Positions 35,995 through 46,287 are shown, counted from the stretch's first letter. The stretch is 64,000 nucleotides of DNA from Nitratireductor alexandrii (GCF_004000215.1 NZ_RBVY01000004.1:268350-332349), one strand, 5' to 3'. The notes: generated by a model not told the origin, from the letters alone. Made by a program: numbers and translations.

Positions 35995-36091
35995 GGAAAA
36001 GTCTGTCCGAAGAAAGTGACGGCGGTGGGATAGCGCATTGCGGCTGTCATGGCCATCCTGCAATCGGCCGCGCGACCGCCCGCTGGGCGGA

Positions 36092-37144
36092 TCAGCCGCC
36101 GAGTGCGGCGTGCATGGCCCGCATCAGCCCGGCGACATGCTGGCGCTTGTCGAGATTGTAGGTCTCCGCCTCGACAATGGCGCGGTTGGCGTCCTGCCAG
36201 AATTGCGACAGCGCATCCGCCCGCGCCAGCGCGCCGGTTCGGGCGGCCTCGACCGCGAGCGCGGCGGCATGGTCGAGAACGTGACGGTTGAAAAGCGAAA
36301 AGGCCATCGTCTGGTCGCGCGCGGCGGCCGCATCGGCAAGCCGCCACGTCTTGGCCACGTCGAACCTTGCGCCGGTGGCGATCTCCTCGATCGCCGCGGC
36401 GATTTCCAATCCGCCATATTGGGTCAGCAGGATCGCCTCGCGCACGCTGCCACCGGCGCGTTCCATGAGCGCCCTGGCCGCGTCCGCGTCCTGCGGCGCG
36501 ATGCCGAGACCCGTCAGCGCACGGCCGAAGGCGCTTTCGGCCAGCGGCTGCAACCGCACGATCTGGCACCGCGAGCGGATGGTCGGCAGGAGCCCCCCGG
36601 CAGCGTGCGAAATCAGGATGAACTGGGTGCGCGCCGGCGGCTCTTCCAGGTTCTTCAACAGAGCGTTGGCCGCGTTCTGGTTCATATCGTCGGCCGGGTC
36701 GATGATCACCACCCGATAGCCGCCGTCGTGGGCGGTGAAGGACAGGAAACGCTGCACCTTGCGGATCTCCTCCACCGTAACCGCGGTGCGGAATGCCTTG
36801 GTGCGCTCGTTGACCGGGCGGGTCAGATGCAGGATCGAGGGATGCCCGCCATTGGCGATCAGCTTGAACAGCGTCGTTTCGGGATCCGGCGCGGCCAGGG
36901 TGTCGGGCGCATCGGCGGCCTCGGCATAACGCAGCAGATGATAGGCGAGATGAAACGCCAGCGTCGCCTTGCCGATCCCGCGCGGTCCGGCCAGCACCAG
37001 CGCGTGGTGCAGCTTGCCGGCCCGATACGCCGCGGCGAAGCGGGCGGCCATGTCCTCGTGACCGAACAGGGCCGGGTTTTCCGCCGGCTCTGGAATGTCG
37101 TCGAGCGTGTCGTGCTGGAGCACGGCGCTGCGTTCGAAGCTCAT
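36092..37144 (-). CDS. holB: DNA polymerase III subunit delta'
   Basis: The 350-residue AAA+ protein belongs to the clamp loader. It has a Walker A-like loop ([12 protein letters not shown]), a Walker B region [20 protein letters not shown], and the sensor [15 protein letters not shown]. Alphaproteobacterial delta' keeps this pattern. Its start codon overlaps the tmk stop (ATGA), so the two are translationally coupled, as commonly found. Confidence 0.95.
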   Translation of the reverse strand: MSFERSAVLQHDTLDDIPEPAENPALFGHEDMAARFAAAYRAGKLHHALVLAGPRGIGKATLAFHLAYHLLRYAEAADAPDTLAAPDPETTLFKLIANGGHPSILHLTRPVNERTKAFRTAVTVEEIRKVQRFLSFTAHDGGYRVVIIDPADDMNQNAANALLKNLEEPPARTQFILISHAAGGLLPTIRSRCQIVRLQPLAESAFGRALTGLGIAPQDADAARALMERAGGSVREAILLTQYGGLEIAAAIEEIATGARFDVAKTWRLADAAAARDQTMAFSLFNRHVLDHAAALAVEAARTGALARADALSQFWQDANRAIVEAETYNLDKRQHVAGLMRAMHAALGG

Positions 37145-37800
37145 TTTTCGGCTGCCACCATCTCGTGTCGTTCGAGCAGATCGGCGACGTGACCGGCAAT
37201 GGTCGCGGCGACCTCCTCCTCGCTTGCGGACGCGTCGACCACCCTGCAGCGCTCGGGATCGTTGCGGGCGATGTCGCGAAATGCATCGCGCCGCCGCCGG
37301 TGAATGTCCAGCGTTTCCTTTTCGTAGCGGTCGGCCTCCCCTTCCCCGCGGCGCGCATTGGCCCGATCGAGCCCCTCGACCGGATCGATGTCGAGAATCA
37401 GCGTCAGGTCGGGAATCGTCTCGTTGACGGTGACGCGTTCCAGCGCGGCCATGAAACCGGGATCGAGTTCGCCGGTGACGCCTTGGTAGACGCGCGAGGA
37501 ATCCATGAACCGGTCGCACAACACCATCGTGCCGCGCTCGAGCGCTGGGCGGATCACCTGCTCGACATGATCCGACCGCGCGGCGGCGAACAGGATCGCC
37601 TCCATGGCCGGTCCGAACGGCTCCGCCCCTCCCGACAAAAGCACGTGGCGGATCGCCTCGGCCCCCGGCGAGCCGCCGGGTTCGCGCGTGACGAGCACGT
37701 CGTAGCCCTGTGCGCGCAGCGTATCGGCCAGGATGCGGATCTGGCTCGATTTGCCGGCGCCCTCGCCGCCCTCGAAGGTGATGAACAATCCGCGCTGCAC
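37141..37800 (-). CDS. tmk: Thymidylate kinase
   Basis: From a GTG start the protein has 219 residues, the usual Tmk length; upstream in-frame codons give a non-homologous leader. It has the P-loop [12 protein letters not shown], the DR(F/Y) motif [13 protein letters not shown] and a lid region with [16 protein letters not shown]. It phosphorylates dTMP to dTDP. In related genomes dacA normally precedes it; here a four-gene surface-glycan module lies in between. Confidence 0.96.
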   Translation of the reverse strand: MQRGLFITFEGGEGAGKSSQIRILADTLRAQGYDVLVTREPGGSPGAEAIRHVLLSGGAEPFGPAMEAILFAAARSDHVEQVIRPALERGTMVLCDRFMDSSRVYQGVTGELDPGFMAALERVTVNETIPDLTLILDIDPVEGLDRANARRGEGEADRYEKETLDIHRRRRDAFRDIARNDPERCRVVDASASEEEVAATIAGHVADLLERHEMVAAEK

Positions 37801-37963
37801 GGCCGATCCGCCCTTTCTTCGGCTGTCGGCCGCCTTCTTACTGCCACGCGCCGGCAAAATCCATGCATGCGCGTCGATCGCCGCCCGAGCGGAGCGGACC
37901 CAATATTGTCCGCCCGGGGCGGCTGTGTCATAGCGGCCCCGTGAGACGATCTGGAAGGGTGGA

Positions 37964-39718
37964 TTGCCGTTGAACACCCCGGGCGCCGAACCGGACCGCT
38001 CCCGGCCCCAGCATGACCGGCTGGCGCCACCCGCGGACTGCACCCCGCTTTCGGGCGCGCTGCTGGCGATGTCGGGATGGGCGCTGGTGTGGCTGGCGAT
38101 CGCGGCGGCGAGCGCCGCGCGCTGGCCGCTGATCGTTCAGGACGATGCCCGCCATTTCGTGATCTGGCTGCGCCAGCAGGCCGACCCGTCATTGTTTGCC
38201 GGCGACGCGATCGCCGATCAGTTCAGGACGCTGACGCCATGGGCCTATGAAGCGCTCTACCGACCGTTCACCCTGCTGGGCGCCGACGCGCTGCTTGTCC
38301 ATCTGCTGGTCATGATGGCCGCGCTCGGGGCGCTGTTTTCGCTTTCGGTCTATCTGCTGACCTACGAATTGTGGCCCTCGCGGCGCGGCGCGGCCCTGGT
38401 CGGCGCCATCGCCCCGCTCGTGCTCGGCGGCCCGACCGCGGCGGTGGGGCTGCCGAAAACCTTCGGCGTGATCATCATCGCGCTGTCGCTGCTGACCTTT
38501 CTGCGCCGCCGTCCGGTCTTGACCGCCGCGGCGCTGTTCGTCGGAACCGGCCTCTATCCCGCCACCGTGGCCGTCAGCGGCCTGGCGATGGCGTTGCTTT
38601 GTCTGAAACCGGGTTTTCCCTTCGTTGCGACCGATCGCAGGACGCTGGTCACGCTTGCGGCCGGTGGCATCGCCGCCCTTGCGGGCGGGCTGGTGTTCAT
38701 GCGCGAACTGGCAACCCTCGGCCCGACCTTTTCGCTCGAGCAAGCCCGGCAGGCCGCGATCTTCTCGCCCGGCGGGCGGCTCGCCTTTTTCGAGGCGGAC
38801 GGCGCGCTCGGCCTGTGGTGCAATCGCAACGGTTACGCCACCTTCTGTTTTCGCACGCTGGCCCCGCCCTGGCGGGGCCTCGTCGCCGGCCTGCTGCTCG
38901 CGCTTTTTTTCGGCCTCGCCTGGGCGATCGCCAACGGCCGCGCGGCGCGGCCGATGCGCCGGCTCGGCCTGCCGGAGCCGCCGCCGCGCCTGGCCGGCGT
39001 CGCGCTGGCCGTTCTCGCCGCCGGCCTCATCCTGCACAGTCTCGCCCTGCTGCTGCTATTCAGGCTGCACGAGCCGAGCCGTTACGGCCACAACGCCGTC
39101 AAGACCGCCTTCGTGCTCGTCGTCCTGCCTTTCGCGGCCGCCGCCGTCATCGGCGGCGCACGGCGGCTCCAGCGTCATGGCTGGTCGAAGGCGGCGCGGG
39201 CGCTCGTGTTCACGCCGGGCCTGATCGTGGCGGTCGCGATGGTGGCAACCAGTGCGATGTTTTTTTCCAAGGCGCCCGCCATCCATGCCTATCTGCGCCA
39301 GACGCCAAAGGACACGCTGGTGGGCGGATTTTCGCGCGAGCTCGATCTCGTGCCGGCCTTTTCCTCGCGCGGCGTCTACGCCGCGTACGAATTGATGATC
39401 CCCTACAAAAAAACCTATCACGACCTGCTTTATCGGCGCATTACCCAGACCGTGCTTGCCCTTTATCAGGTCACGCCCGACGCCTTCACAGCCTTCGCGC
39501 GCGACAGCGGCATCGACTATGTGCTCGTCGACCGGGGCGAAAGGCACCAGCGCGACCGGCTGCGCCGCTGGCAGGAGAGCGTGCCGGCGGTGGCGCCGGC
39601 GCTGCGGTTTCTGGAGGCGGGCAAGACACCGTTCTTCAAGCCGCTTGAGACGCGCTGCGCGGTCGCGCGGAGCCCGCGCCAGTTGCTGTTGGACGCCGCC
39701 TGCCTCTCCGCGCGGTAA
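37964..39718 (+). CDS. Polytopic membrane protein, GT-C glycosyltransferase-like
   Basis: The 584-residue protein (TTG start after a GGAAGGG site; another TTG lies six bases on) has about ten hydrophobic helices. An early luminal loop contains the acidic pair [10 protein letters not shown], as in the first loop of GT-C enzymes. A soluble C-terminal part (about residues 440-584) includes [17 protein letters not shown] and [13 protein letters not shown] proteins transfer sugars from polyprenyl-phosphate donors outside the inner membrane. It is divergent from tmk and convergent with the GtrA/GtrB pair, which supplies such donors, so a role in surface-sugar attachment is a fair inference. No closer family is recognised. 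Confidence 0.65.
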   Translation: MPLNTPGAEPDRSRPQHDRLAPPADCTPLSGALLAMSGWALVWLAIAAASAARWPLIVQDDARHFVIWLRQQADPSLFAGDAIADQFRTLTPWAYEALYRPFTLLGADALLVHLLVMMAALGALFSLSVYLLTYELWPSRRGAALVGAIAPLVLGGPTAAVGLPKTFGVIIIALSLLTFLRRRPVLTAAALFVGTGLYPATVAVSGLAMALLCLKPGFPFVATDRRTLVTLAAGGIAALAGGLVFMRELATLGPTFSLEQARQAAIFSPGGRLAFFEADGALGLWCNRNGYATFCFRTLAPPWRGLVAGLLLALFFGLAWAIANGRAARPMRRLGLPEPPPRLAGVALAVLAAGLILHSLALLLLFRLHEPSRYGHNAVKTAFVLVVLPFAAAAVIGGARRLQRHGWSKAARALVFTPGLIVAVAMVATSAMFFSKAPAIHAYLRQTPKDTLVGGFSRELDLVPAFSSRGVYAAYELMIPYKKTYHDLLYRRITQTVLALYQVTPDAFTAFARDSGIDYVLVDRGERHQRDRLRRWQESVPAVAPALRFLEAGKTPFFKPLETRCAVARSPRQLLLDAACLSAR

Positions 39719-39736
39719 AGCCGGTGCGCCGGCCGC

Positions 39737-40336
39737 CTATCCGCACTCGTAGCCGATCCTGCCTTTGGGGCTGTTCTTGAACGGATCGATCAGCGCATCG
39801 GTATAGGCGCCCGCCAGAAGCCGCTTGCGCGGCAGAAGATGGCTGCGGAAAAACCGGCTGGCCGCGGCCAGCCTCTTGCCATGGGCGGTCAGCTTCACGC
39901 ATCCGCCCTCGATCACCACGGTGCCGGATTCGAGCTGCTCGGTCAGGCGCACGTCGACCAGCCGGTATTCCGGCAGATATTCCTCGGTAAAAACCTGCCC
40001 GATCGCGTCGCGGCGAATACCGCCGCCGCGCTGCTCGAGCTTTTCCAGGATGTAGAAGGACAGCGACCGGTCGAGCACGGTCGGCACCGAGATCGCGAAC
40101 GCGTAACCGCCCAAAAACCACACAACCACGAGAAGCAGGGCCTCAAAGCCGGTGAAGGGCAAAAAACGCCGCAGCGCCACGACCAGCGCAACCAGCACCG
40201 TCAGCGCGGCGAGCGCGTCCTGCACGGCGCTGTAAAGCACCACATCGACGGGCAGGAAACGGACATGGACGGCGTAAAAGCCAAGCAGCAGAACCACATA
40301 GACGAGGCTCAGCAGGACCGCATAGGCGAGTTTCAT
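39737..40336 (-). CDS. Two-to-four-helix membrane protein of unknown function
   Basis: The 199-residue protein has an N-terminal helix (YAVLLSLVYVVLLLGFYAV), further helices near residues 40-58 and 65-85, and a soluble C-terminal half with IRRDAIGQVFTEEY and KLTAHGKRLAAASRFF. The latter reads like a small winged-helix-type segment. I know no family for it. Its ATG overlaps the gtrA stop by four bases, so it is the third gene of the GT2-GtrA operon and probably serves the same surface-glycan pathway. Confidence 0.65.
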   Translation of the reverse strand: MKLAYAVLLSLVYVVLLLGFYAVHVRFLPVDVVLYSAVQDALAALTVLVALVVALRRFLPFTGFEALLLVVVWFLGGYAFAISVPTVLDRSLSFYILEKLEQRGGGIRRDAIGQVFTEEYLPEYRLVDVRLTEQLESGTVVIEGGCVKLTAHGKRLAAASRFFRSHLLPRKRLLAGAYTDALIDPFKNSPKGRIGYECG

Positions 40337-40719
40337 CGCACGAACACCAGAAAACGGTTGCCGGCATAGCTGAGGCTGACCTGCATCGCGGTCGCGATCA
40401 CGAAACCGATGCGGAAATCGTGACCGAGAAAGTCGGTCCACACCAGAAGCACGAGGCCGTGCAGCAGCGCGATCGCACCATAGAGCCCGCCAAATTTGAC
40501 CATCTGGCGCAGAATGGGCTCCTCGGTCTTGCGGAACACGAAATAGCGGCTGCCGAGGAAAGAGGCGGTAATGCCGACGATGGCGGCGAGAAAATTGGCG
40601 AGCCCCGCCGAAGGGATGTCCAGCACGGCCAGGTTGAAGCTTAGCGCACCGTAATGCACGAGCGTCGCCGCGAGCCCGTTGACGACGTAACGCAGCACTT
40701 CGCGAAAACGCGCGCTCAC
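40333..40719 (-). CDS. GtrA-family membrane protein (polyprenyl-phosphate-sugar flippase type)
   Basis: The 128-residue protein starts at a GTG that overlaps the upstream glycosyltransferase stop (GTGA). It has four helices and the family landmarks: FREVLRYVVNGLAATLVHYG at the N-terminus, NFLAAIVGITASFLGSRYFVF, and SYAGNRFLVFVR at the end. GtrA proteins flip undecaprenyl-phosphate-linked sugars, or help attach arabinose, across the inner membrane. The adjacent GtrB-type transferase makes the matching donor. Confidence 0.9.
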   Translation of the reverse strand: MSARFREVLRYVVNGLAATLVHYGALSFNLAVLDIPSAGLANFLAAIVGITASFLGSRYFVFRKTEEPILRQMVKFGGLYGAIALLHGLVLLVWTDFLGHDFRIGFVIATAMQVSLSYAGNRFLVFVR

Positions 40720-41681
40720 GGCGTTTCGACCTTTTGACCGGTTTCGAAGATCTCGTCGACAAAGGCCAGATAGGCGATCGAACTGGCGATGGTGCCGCCG
40801 CGCACGACGCCGGTCAGCATCAGCGTCATCAGCGCCAGCGCGCCGGTCTGCAGGAAGATCAGTACCAGGATGCCGAGGGCGACCGAAAACCAGCCCGGCG
40901 TGGAAAAGCCGGCGAGCTTGAGCCCCACCGCCACGATGGCGCCAACGACAGACAGCGCCGCCGTCAGCGTGCAGGCGATGCCGACGCGCACCAGCACGTC
41001 CTCGGCAAACACCATCAGCCCCTTGAAACCATGCAGCGTCAGGCCGACGAAATTCATCTTTGAATGCCCGGCATAACGCGGCCCGCGCGGCAGCGCGCAC
41101 AAGCCCGTGCGCAGCTTGGACGCGAGCACCGTGCCGGCGACATGGACCGACAATTCCTGCATGGAAACCAGGCGGCGGACAGCATGCGCCTTCAGCGCCA
41201 TGAAATTGCCGAACGAGATCGCGCGGCCCGTCATCAGGCCGAAAAACCGCTTGTAGATGGCGTAAAACGCCTTGAACCAGATCGTTTCGACCCGCTTTTC
41301 GCGTTGCGCGACCACGACGTCGACGTCGCCGCCACGCAGCCGGTCGAGCAGGCGCGGGATGGTCTCGGGCATGTCCTCGCCGTCGGAATCCATCACCACC
41401 ACCTCGTGCTGGGGGCCGATATGATCGGCCGCGTAGCCGAGCCCGATCGCGATTGCCTGCTGGTGGCCGACATTGCGCCGCAGCCTGAGAACCACCCCGT
41501 CGAGCCCGGCCGCGCGCAGGCTTTCGACGTCGAGCGGCTGGCGGACCGAGCCGTCGTCGACGGCGATCACGAACAGCGCCGCACCGAAGCGGGCCGAGAG
41601 TTCGCCGAACAGGCGCGCCGCCGCGTCGCGGTCTTCGTAGACCGGCGTGACGATGACGAGCTGTTTGTGCGACAGGTTCAT
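40716..41681 (-). CDS. Family 2 glycosyltransferase, GtrB/dolichol-phosphate-mannose-synthase type
   Basis: The 321-residue protein has a cytoplasmic GT2 domain with VIVTPVYEDRDAAARL, the acidic VIAVDDGS, RRNVGHQQAIAIGL and the catalytic VVMDSDGEDMPE. Two C-terminal membrane helices follow (about residues 225-250 and 260-290). This is the GtrB layout: transfer of a nucleotide-activated sugar to undecaprenyl phosphate. It heads the operon with gtrA and the small membrane protein. The acceptor glycan (O-antigen or another polysaccharide) is not shown. Confidence 0.92.
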   Translation of the reverse strand: MNLSHKQLVIVTPVYEDRDAAARLFGELSARFGAALFVIAVDDGSVRQPLDVESLRAAGLDGVVLRLRRNVGHQQAIAIGLGYAADHIGPQHEVVVMDSDGEDMPETIPRLLDRLRGGDVDVVVAQREKRVETIWFKAFYAIYKRFFGLMTGRAISFGNFMALKAHAVRRLVSMQELSVHVAGTVLASKLRTGLCALPRGPRYAGHSKMNFVGLTLHGFKGLMVFAEDVLVRVGIACTLTAALSVVGAIVAVGLKLAGFSTPGWFSVALGILVLIFLQTGALALMTLMLTGVVRGGTIASSIAYLAFVDEIFETGQKVETP

Positions 41682-41829
41682 CTCATCTTCGACCGTTTGA
41701 CGCCACCGGCCGGCGGCGCGGATCGACGGGACCGCGCCCCGGCATCGTTCCGGTTTGCCCGAAAAGCCGCCAAGATGAAAGCGGCCGCGGCGATTTCGAT
41801 GCCACGGGCCGACGCCGGCGACCGGCGCG

Positions 41830-43002
41830 TCAGCGCAACCAGCCGATCAGCAATTCCTCGATCGCGTCGAGCGCGCGCCGGTGCAGAGGCCCGACATCGA
41901 CATCCTCGGCGGCGAAAAGCGGCGTTTCCTGGCTGAGCGTCTCGCCGACCCACACTTTCAGCGCGCCGACTGGCGTGCCCGCCGACACCGGCGCGGTGAC
42001 CGGCCCCTCGTAGACGATGCGCGCGATCAGGCGGTCGCGATTGGTGATCGGGATGAAGATCGAGACCGGCCCGTCGGCCTTGAGCGCCACCCCGGTCTTG
42101 GCGCCGCCGAACAGCTTTGCCTCGCCGACCACCTCGCCGGCGCCGAAAATCTCGCGCTTTTCGAACGCCCGCATGCCCCAGTCCAGCACCTTGCGCGCCT
42201 CCTCGGCGCGCACGCTGGCGCTCGACATGCCGCTGAGCGCGACGAACAGGCGCCGATTGCCGCGCTTGGCCGAGCCGACGATGCCGTAGCCCGATTCCTC
42301 GGTGTAGCCGGTCTTCAGCCCGTCGGCGCCGATATCCATCTTCAACAGCGGATTGCGGTTCGACTGCTTGATGTTGTTCCAGGTGAAGTCGGGCTGCGCG
42401 TAATAGCGATAAAACTGCGGATATTCGCGCCAGATATGCAGCGCCAGCCGGGCCAGTTCGCGCACGGTGACCACCTGGCCGTCGGCCGGCAGGCCGGTCG
42501 AGTTCTTGAACACCGATTTCTCCAGCCCGATCGCGCGCGCCCGCTCGGTCATCAGCTGGGCGAAATTCTCCTCCGAGCCGGCCATGCCCTCGGCGATGAT
42601 GATGCAGCCATCGTTCGCCGACTGGACGATGACGCCCTGGATCAGATCTTCCAGCCGGATCGAGGATTTGAGCTCGGCGAACATGGTCGAGGTGCCCGAC
42701 GGCGCGCCACCCGTCCTCCAGGCGTTTTCGGAGACCAGGAATTCGTCGTCGAGCGACAGCCGCCCCGATTTGACGGCGTTGAACACCACCTCCATGGTCA
42801 TCAGCTTGGCGAGCGAGGCCGGCGGGATCAGCGCATCGGGGTCCTTGGACAACAAAATCGTGCCGGTCTCGGCGTCGATCATGAAGGCGGACTGGGCGCG
42901 GGTTTCGAAAAGCTGTGCCCAGGCGGGCGGCGACAACGCCATCGCCACGGCCAAAACGCCGATCAAGGCGGTCACGACCGCCCGGAATTTCGTATATGTC
43001 AC
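41830..43002 (-). CDS. D-alanyl-D-alanine carboxypeptidase (PBP5/6 type)
   Basis: The 390-residue protein has a signal peptide (ALIGVLAVAMALSPPAWAQ). The penicillin-binding motifs are PASLAKLM (SxxK), QSANDG (SxN) and DGLKTGYT (KTG). A beta-rich C-terminal domain follows, ending in an amphipathic helix (RALDAIEELLIGWLR) that would hold it to the outer face of the inner membrane. It removes the last D-alanine from peptidoglycan pentapeptides. It lies between rlpA and the inserted glycan operon; in relatives tmk comes next. Confidence 0.95.
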   Translation of the reverse strand: MTYTKFRAVVTALIGVLAVAMALSPPAWAQLFETRAQSAFMIDAETGTILLSKDPDALIPPASLAKLMTMEVVFNAVKSGRLSLDDEFLVSENAWRTGGAPSGTSTMFAELKSSIRLEDLIQGVIVQSANDGCIIIAEGMAGSEENFAQLMTERARAIGLEKSVFKNSTGLPADGQVVTVRELARLALHIWREYPQFYRYYAQPDFTWNNIKQSNRNPLLKMDIGADGLKTGYTEESGYGIVGSAKRGNRRLFVALSGMSSASVRAEEARKVLDWGMRAFEKREIFGAGEVVGEAKLFGGAKTGVALKADGPVSIFIPITNRDRLIARIVYEGPVTAPVSAGTPVGALKVWVGETLSQETPLFAAEDVDVGPLHRRALDAIEELLIGWLR

Positions 43003-43220
43003 GCCAACACCCCGTGTCCTCGCGGCGCCGCGCCCCGTACCGCGTCAAGCGCGCGCGGGCACCGTCCGAAAGCCCCGGGCGAACCTAGAACCGTTCATCG
43101 CCAAATGGAAGCGGTCGGCTGGAATGGAGTTTTGGTTGGCGCCGGCAAGCGCCCCGCGACCGCAAGCCCCCCGATCGGGGCGCCGCCGGCCGGAAGGGCC
43201 GATCGGCAAACGGACGAACG

Positions 43221-44414
43221 TCAGTCGCGCACCGTCAGCGCCTGCTCCGCGCCCGCCGCCCAGGCCAGGCGCAGCATGGCGTCGAGCCCGGCGCGGCCGT
43301 CCGGGCGCAGATTGACCGTGTACCAGGGCGCGCCCTGGCTGCGGTCCTCGATCAGTTCGGGCCGGCCATGGGCGGCGAGCGCGGCGATCACGCTCTGCGC
43401 CTCCTCGCGGCTGGCGAACGTGCCGACCGCGATATAGGCGCCGCCGGCCTGCGGGCGCTCCAGCCGGTCGGCCTTGCCGCTGCGCGCGGCGGGCGCGACC
43501 GGCGCGGACCCCTGTCCGGCCAGCAGCGTGTCGAACGCGCCGGCGGCACGCGCCACGCGCCGGTCGGCATAAGACAGGGCCGCGACCGCCACCGGGGCGG
43601 CGAGCCCGCCGGGCAAGGGGCGCTCCGGCACGGACGGACCGAGCGCGGGCAGCAGCGGATCGCCGTCGACGACCGTGGCGCGCAACGGGCCGGCCCGCGT
43701 CGCCGCATCGAGGGCAGAGACCGGCGCCGACGGCGTCGGACCGTTCATGGCGATCATCACGCCGGGCGAGATTTCCTGCGGACCGCCGTCCTGGCCGCCA
43801 GGACGGTAGGAGGCCATCAAATATTGATCGTCCTGGCCGTGCAGGGGCGCGCGGCCGACATATTCGACCTTGACCTTGGCCACGCCCGAATGGGTGTAGT
43901 CGAGCATCTCGGCCGCCCGTTTCGACAGATCGATGACCCGGCCGCGCGCGAACGGGCCGCGATCGTTGACGCGCACGACGACGGAACTGCCGTTCTTCAA
44001 ATTGGTGACGCGGGCATAGCTCGGCAGCGGCATGGTCGGGTGCGCGGCCGTGAGATGGGTCATGTCGTAGACTTCGCCATTGGCGGTGAGCCGGCCGTGG
44101 AAGGCCGAGCCGTACCAGGAGGCCGCGCCGACCTTGACGTAGTCAGGATCTTCCTTGGGATAATACCACTTGCCCTTGACCTTGTAGGGCTTGCCGGTCT
44201 GGTCGCGGCCGCCGCCGCGCTTCAGCCCCGAGCGCTTGGTCGACACTTTCGGGCTGGCCTTCACACCGTATTCGGCTTCGGAAAAATATTCCTTCGACCC
44301 GGCGCTGGCGACCGAGGCCTTCGGCGTGGGATCGCCGGCGCACGAGGCCACGAACGCGGCCGCACCGATCAGGGCGATGGACGCCGGCAGACGCCGGCGC
44401 AAGTGCAATGACAT
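43221..44414 (-). CDS. rlpA: RlpA-like septal ring lytic lipoprotein with SPOR domain
   Basis: The protein has 397 residues from MSLHLRRRLP (an ATG 30 bases upstream is possible). It has a lipoprotein signal ending in VASC and a double-psi beta-barrel RlpA domain (VGAASWYGSAFHGRLTANGE, YARVTNLKNG and VRVNDRGPFARGRVIDLS). An Ala/Pro-rich spacer and a C-terminal SPOR domain follow (about residues 320-395). RlpA is a lytic transglycosylase acting on peptide-free glycan strands at division sites, where the SPOR domain targets it. The position next to tRNA-Ser is typical for the order. Confidence 0.93.
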   Translation of the reverse strand: MSLHLRRRLPASIALIGAAAFVASCAGDPTPKASVASAGSKEYFSEAEYGVKASPKVSTKRSGLKRGGGRDQTGKPYKVKGKWYYPKEDPDYVKVGAASWYGSAFHGRLTANGEVYDMTHLTAAHPTMPLPSYARVTNLKNGSSVVVRVNDRGPFARGRVIDLSKRAAEMLDYTHSGVAKVKVEYVGRAPLHGQDDQYLMASYRPGGQDGGPQEISPGVMIAMNGPTPSAPVSALDAATRAGPLRATVVDGDPLLPALGPSVPERPLPGGLAAPVAVAALSYADRRVARAAGAFDTLLAGQGSAPVAPAARSGKADRLERPQAGGAYIAVGTFASREEAQSVIAALAAHGRPELIEDRSQGAPWYTVNLRPDGRAGLDAMLRLAWAAGAEQALTVRD

Positions 44415-44717
44415 GGAAAAACCGTCCCCAGAAACCGTCATTCGAAACCGCGGCAACACCCTTGCGGTACGTGATCGACACCGATCGGACAACCCTCTCG
44501 CGACCGACAGCGCCACCAGTACCAAAAAACTGCTTAGCGTGCTCTTAACCCCTTGTGGCGAGAACGGGGCGATTTTGTGACCGCGCCGACCCATTTTTCG
44601 ACATATGGGCGGGCGCTGTTCGCCGCCGCCGGTAGCGCGCCAACCGGTTTGGCGGCGCACCGCCCGTCCGCCCTGCCCGCGCGCGCCGCCGCACGGTCGG
44701 CGCCGAAACCGCCAATC
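44415..44717. other. Intergenic region between rlpA and tRNA-Ser
   Basis: About 300 bases lie between divergent rlpA and the tRNA. It should contain the rlpA promoter on the minus strand. No gene, strong hairpin or repeat is evident. Confidence 0.5.
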
Positions 44718-44746
44718 TTGCAAACCAGGCCGGCATCGCGCATTAA
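44718..44746 (+). promoter_or_regulatory. Candidate promoter of tRNA-Ser
   Basis: TTGCAA (44718-44723) is followed after 17 bases by CATTAA (44741-44746), placing a start site about 5-10 bases before the tRNA. The -10 match is modest. Confidence 0.4.
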
Positions 44747-44758
44747 CGGGCCGAGGCC

Positions 44759-44848
44759 GGAGGGATGGCCGAGCGGTTTAAGGCACCGGTCTTGAAAACC
44801 GGCGTGGCAGCGATGTCACCGTGGGTTCGAATCCCACTCCCTCCGCCA
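44759..44848 (+). tRNA. tRNA-Ser (anticodon UGA)
   Basis: The 90-base gene folds as a class II tRNA: acceptor stem GGAGGGA with TCCCTCC, anticodon stem CCGGT/ACCGG around the loop CTTGAAA (anticodon TGA, reading UCA), a long variable arm, and the T-loop GGTTCGAATCC. The 3' end is G-CCA encoded. It is the tRNA that neighbours rlpA in related genomes, and an accessory gene block begins about 400 bases downstream. Confidence 0.95.
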
Positions 44849-45250
44849 TTATCTGATCTCGCGCTGTCGCGCTTCGGGCTTCGCTCCAGTCGGGGGCCTC
44901 GCATCAGCTCGGACGGCCCTTGGCCTTGCGAACCCTGTAGGTCGAAATGTCTGCCCAAATCGCCGCCATTCACCGCCGATTGGCGCACAGATTTCCCATC
45001 TATCTCCCTAAATCTCAATTGGATAGCGGATTTGGCCGCTAAGGGTGGTTCGCGCACGCCCAGCCAAGTAGGATAGTCTTGTCGGAGTGGCCGCCGACCA
45101 CACGCCACTGTAGCTTGGGAACGACCGGATTTGGCTGATGCCGATCTGGCAGGTTTCGGCGGCGAACCCGGCAGCAGATCAGCACGGGGGCCTTTGAGCA
45201 AAGGTTCGGATGAGCTCGGTCCGGAGCCCTCGGGACGGACCCTGGTCGTT
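44849..45250. other. Non-coding region downstream of tRNA-Ser
   Basis: About 400 bases lie between the tRNA and the end of the LysR gene. I see no gene with coding character, no integrase and no copy of the tRNA 3' end here. The base composition is lower in GC than the left flank, consistent with the edge of inserted DNA. Confidence 0.5.
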
Positions 45251-46162
45251 TCACGCGTTGGCGACGACCCCTTCTGCCTGCAGCAACTCCTCGAGCCAAT
45301 CCATGAACGCCCTGAGCCTGGGGGCGAGATGACGCCTGCGCGCATAGAGGATCGAAATCGGCACAGCAGAGGGGCGGTACTCGGGCAATACCTCGACCAG
45401 CCGACCCGCTGCGATGTCGTCGGCGACGTCATAGACGGGAACCTGGATCAGCCCGTGCCCGTGCAGCGCACCGGCAACGTAGCTTTCCGCGTTGTCGACA
45501 CAAAGGTGGCTTTGCATGGCGATGGCGATCTCACATCCGCCCTCGAGACCATCCCATTCCGATGAGACAGCGGGCATGCGCAGTGCATAATTGACAAGAT
45601 GATGATCCGCGAGGTCGGCAGGGGTCTGCGGCGTACCATACCGCGCCAGATAGTCCGCCCCGGCGCAGGTCAGCATTGGCACGTCGCCGATCTTGCGGCA
45701 GATCAGCTCGCTGTCCTCCAGAACGGCCAGGCGCACCACGGCGTCGATCCCTTCCGAGACCAGATCGATCATCCGGTCGGTGGCGCTGATCTCCAGCGTA
45801 ACCCCTGGATAGCGAGCCCGAAAACCCTGCAAATGCGGGATGACCAGTCGCCGAGCAATCCGGCTGGGCATATCGATGCGCAGACGCCCCGAGATGTCAT
45901 CGGGCCGCAGTCGGAATTGCCCTTCGGCCCGGGCAACCGCATCCACCAGATCGCGGGCGGTGTCGGCGAATTGCAGTCCTTCCTGCGTCGGCCGCACCAC
46001 CCGGGTGGTGCGTTGAAGAAGCTGGACGCCGAGTCTGTCCTCCAGGATTTGTACCGTGGTGGACACGGTCGAGCGCGGAATGCCAAGGGCTTCGGCCGCG
46101 CGAGTGAAATTCCCGCTTTCCACGACTTGAATGAACACCTGCATCTGTTGAATGCGATCCAT
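45251..46162 (-). CDS. LysR-family transcriptional regulator
   Basis: The 303-residue protein begins MDRIQQMQVFIQVVESGNFT, with the LysR helix-turn-helix (RAAEALGIPRSTVSTTVQIL then EDRLGVQLLQRTTR). A periplasmic-binding-like effector domain follows (residues about 90-300). The N-terminus is of the CrgA/DsdC-like type common for regulators of oxidoreductase genes. It is divergent from the SDR gene, and a palindrome ATTCG-N10-CGAAT lies eight bases before its start codon, so it probably controls itself and the SDR-LtrA operon. The inducer is unknown. Confidence 0.93.
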   Translation of the reverse strand: MDRIQQMQVFIQVVESGNFTRAAEALGIPRSTVSTTVQILEDRLGVQLLQRTTRVVRPTQEGLQFADTARDLVDAVARAEGQFRLRPDDISGRLRIDMPSRIARRLVIPHLQGFRARYPGVTLEISATDRMIDLVSEGIDAVVRLAVLEDSELICRKIGDVPMLTCAGADYLARYGTPQTPADLADHHLVNYALRMPAVSSEWDGLEGGCEIAIAMQSHLCVDNAESYVAGALHGHGLIQVPVYDVADDIAAGRLVEVLPEYRPSAVPISILYARRRHLAPRLRAFMDWLEELLQAEGVVANA

Positions 46163-46169
46163 GCTTATT

Positions 46170-46189
46170 ATTCGTAATTTCTGTCGAAT
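46170..46189. promoter_or_regulatory. Candidate LysR operator (ATTCG-N10-CGAAT)
   Basis: This 20-bp perfect-arm inverted repeat with a T-N11-A core lies between the divergent LysR and SDR genes, adjacent to the LysR start. It has the geometry of a LysR recognition site. Confidence 0.55.
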
Positions 46190-46287
46190 GATGTCAAGAT
46201 AAGCCCGATTATCCAGATCAATGAACATGCCATCTTCTCCGCAAGCCGTCGTTTCAAACGGCGTACGCAAAGCGGAAAGGAAATGGC

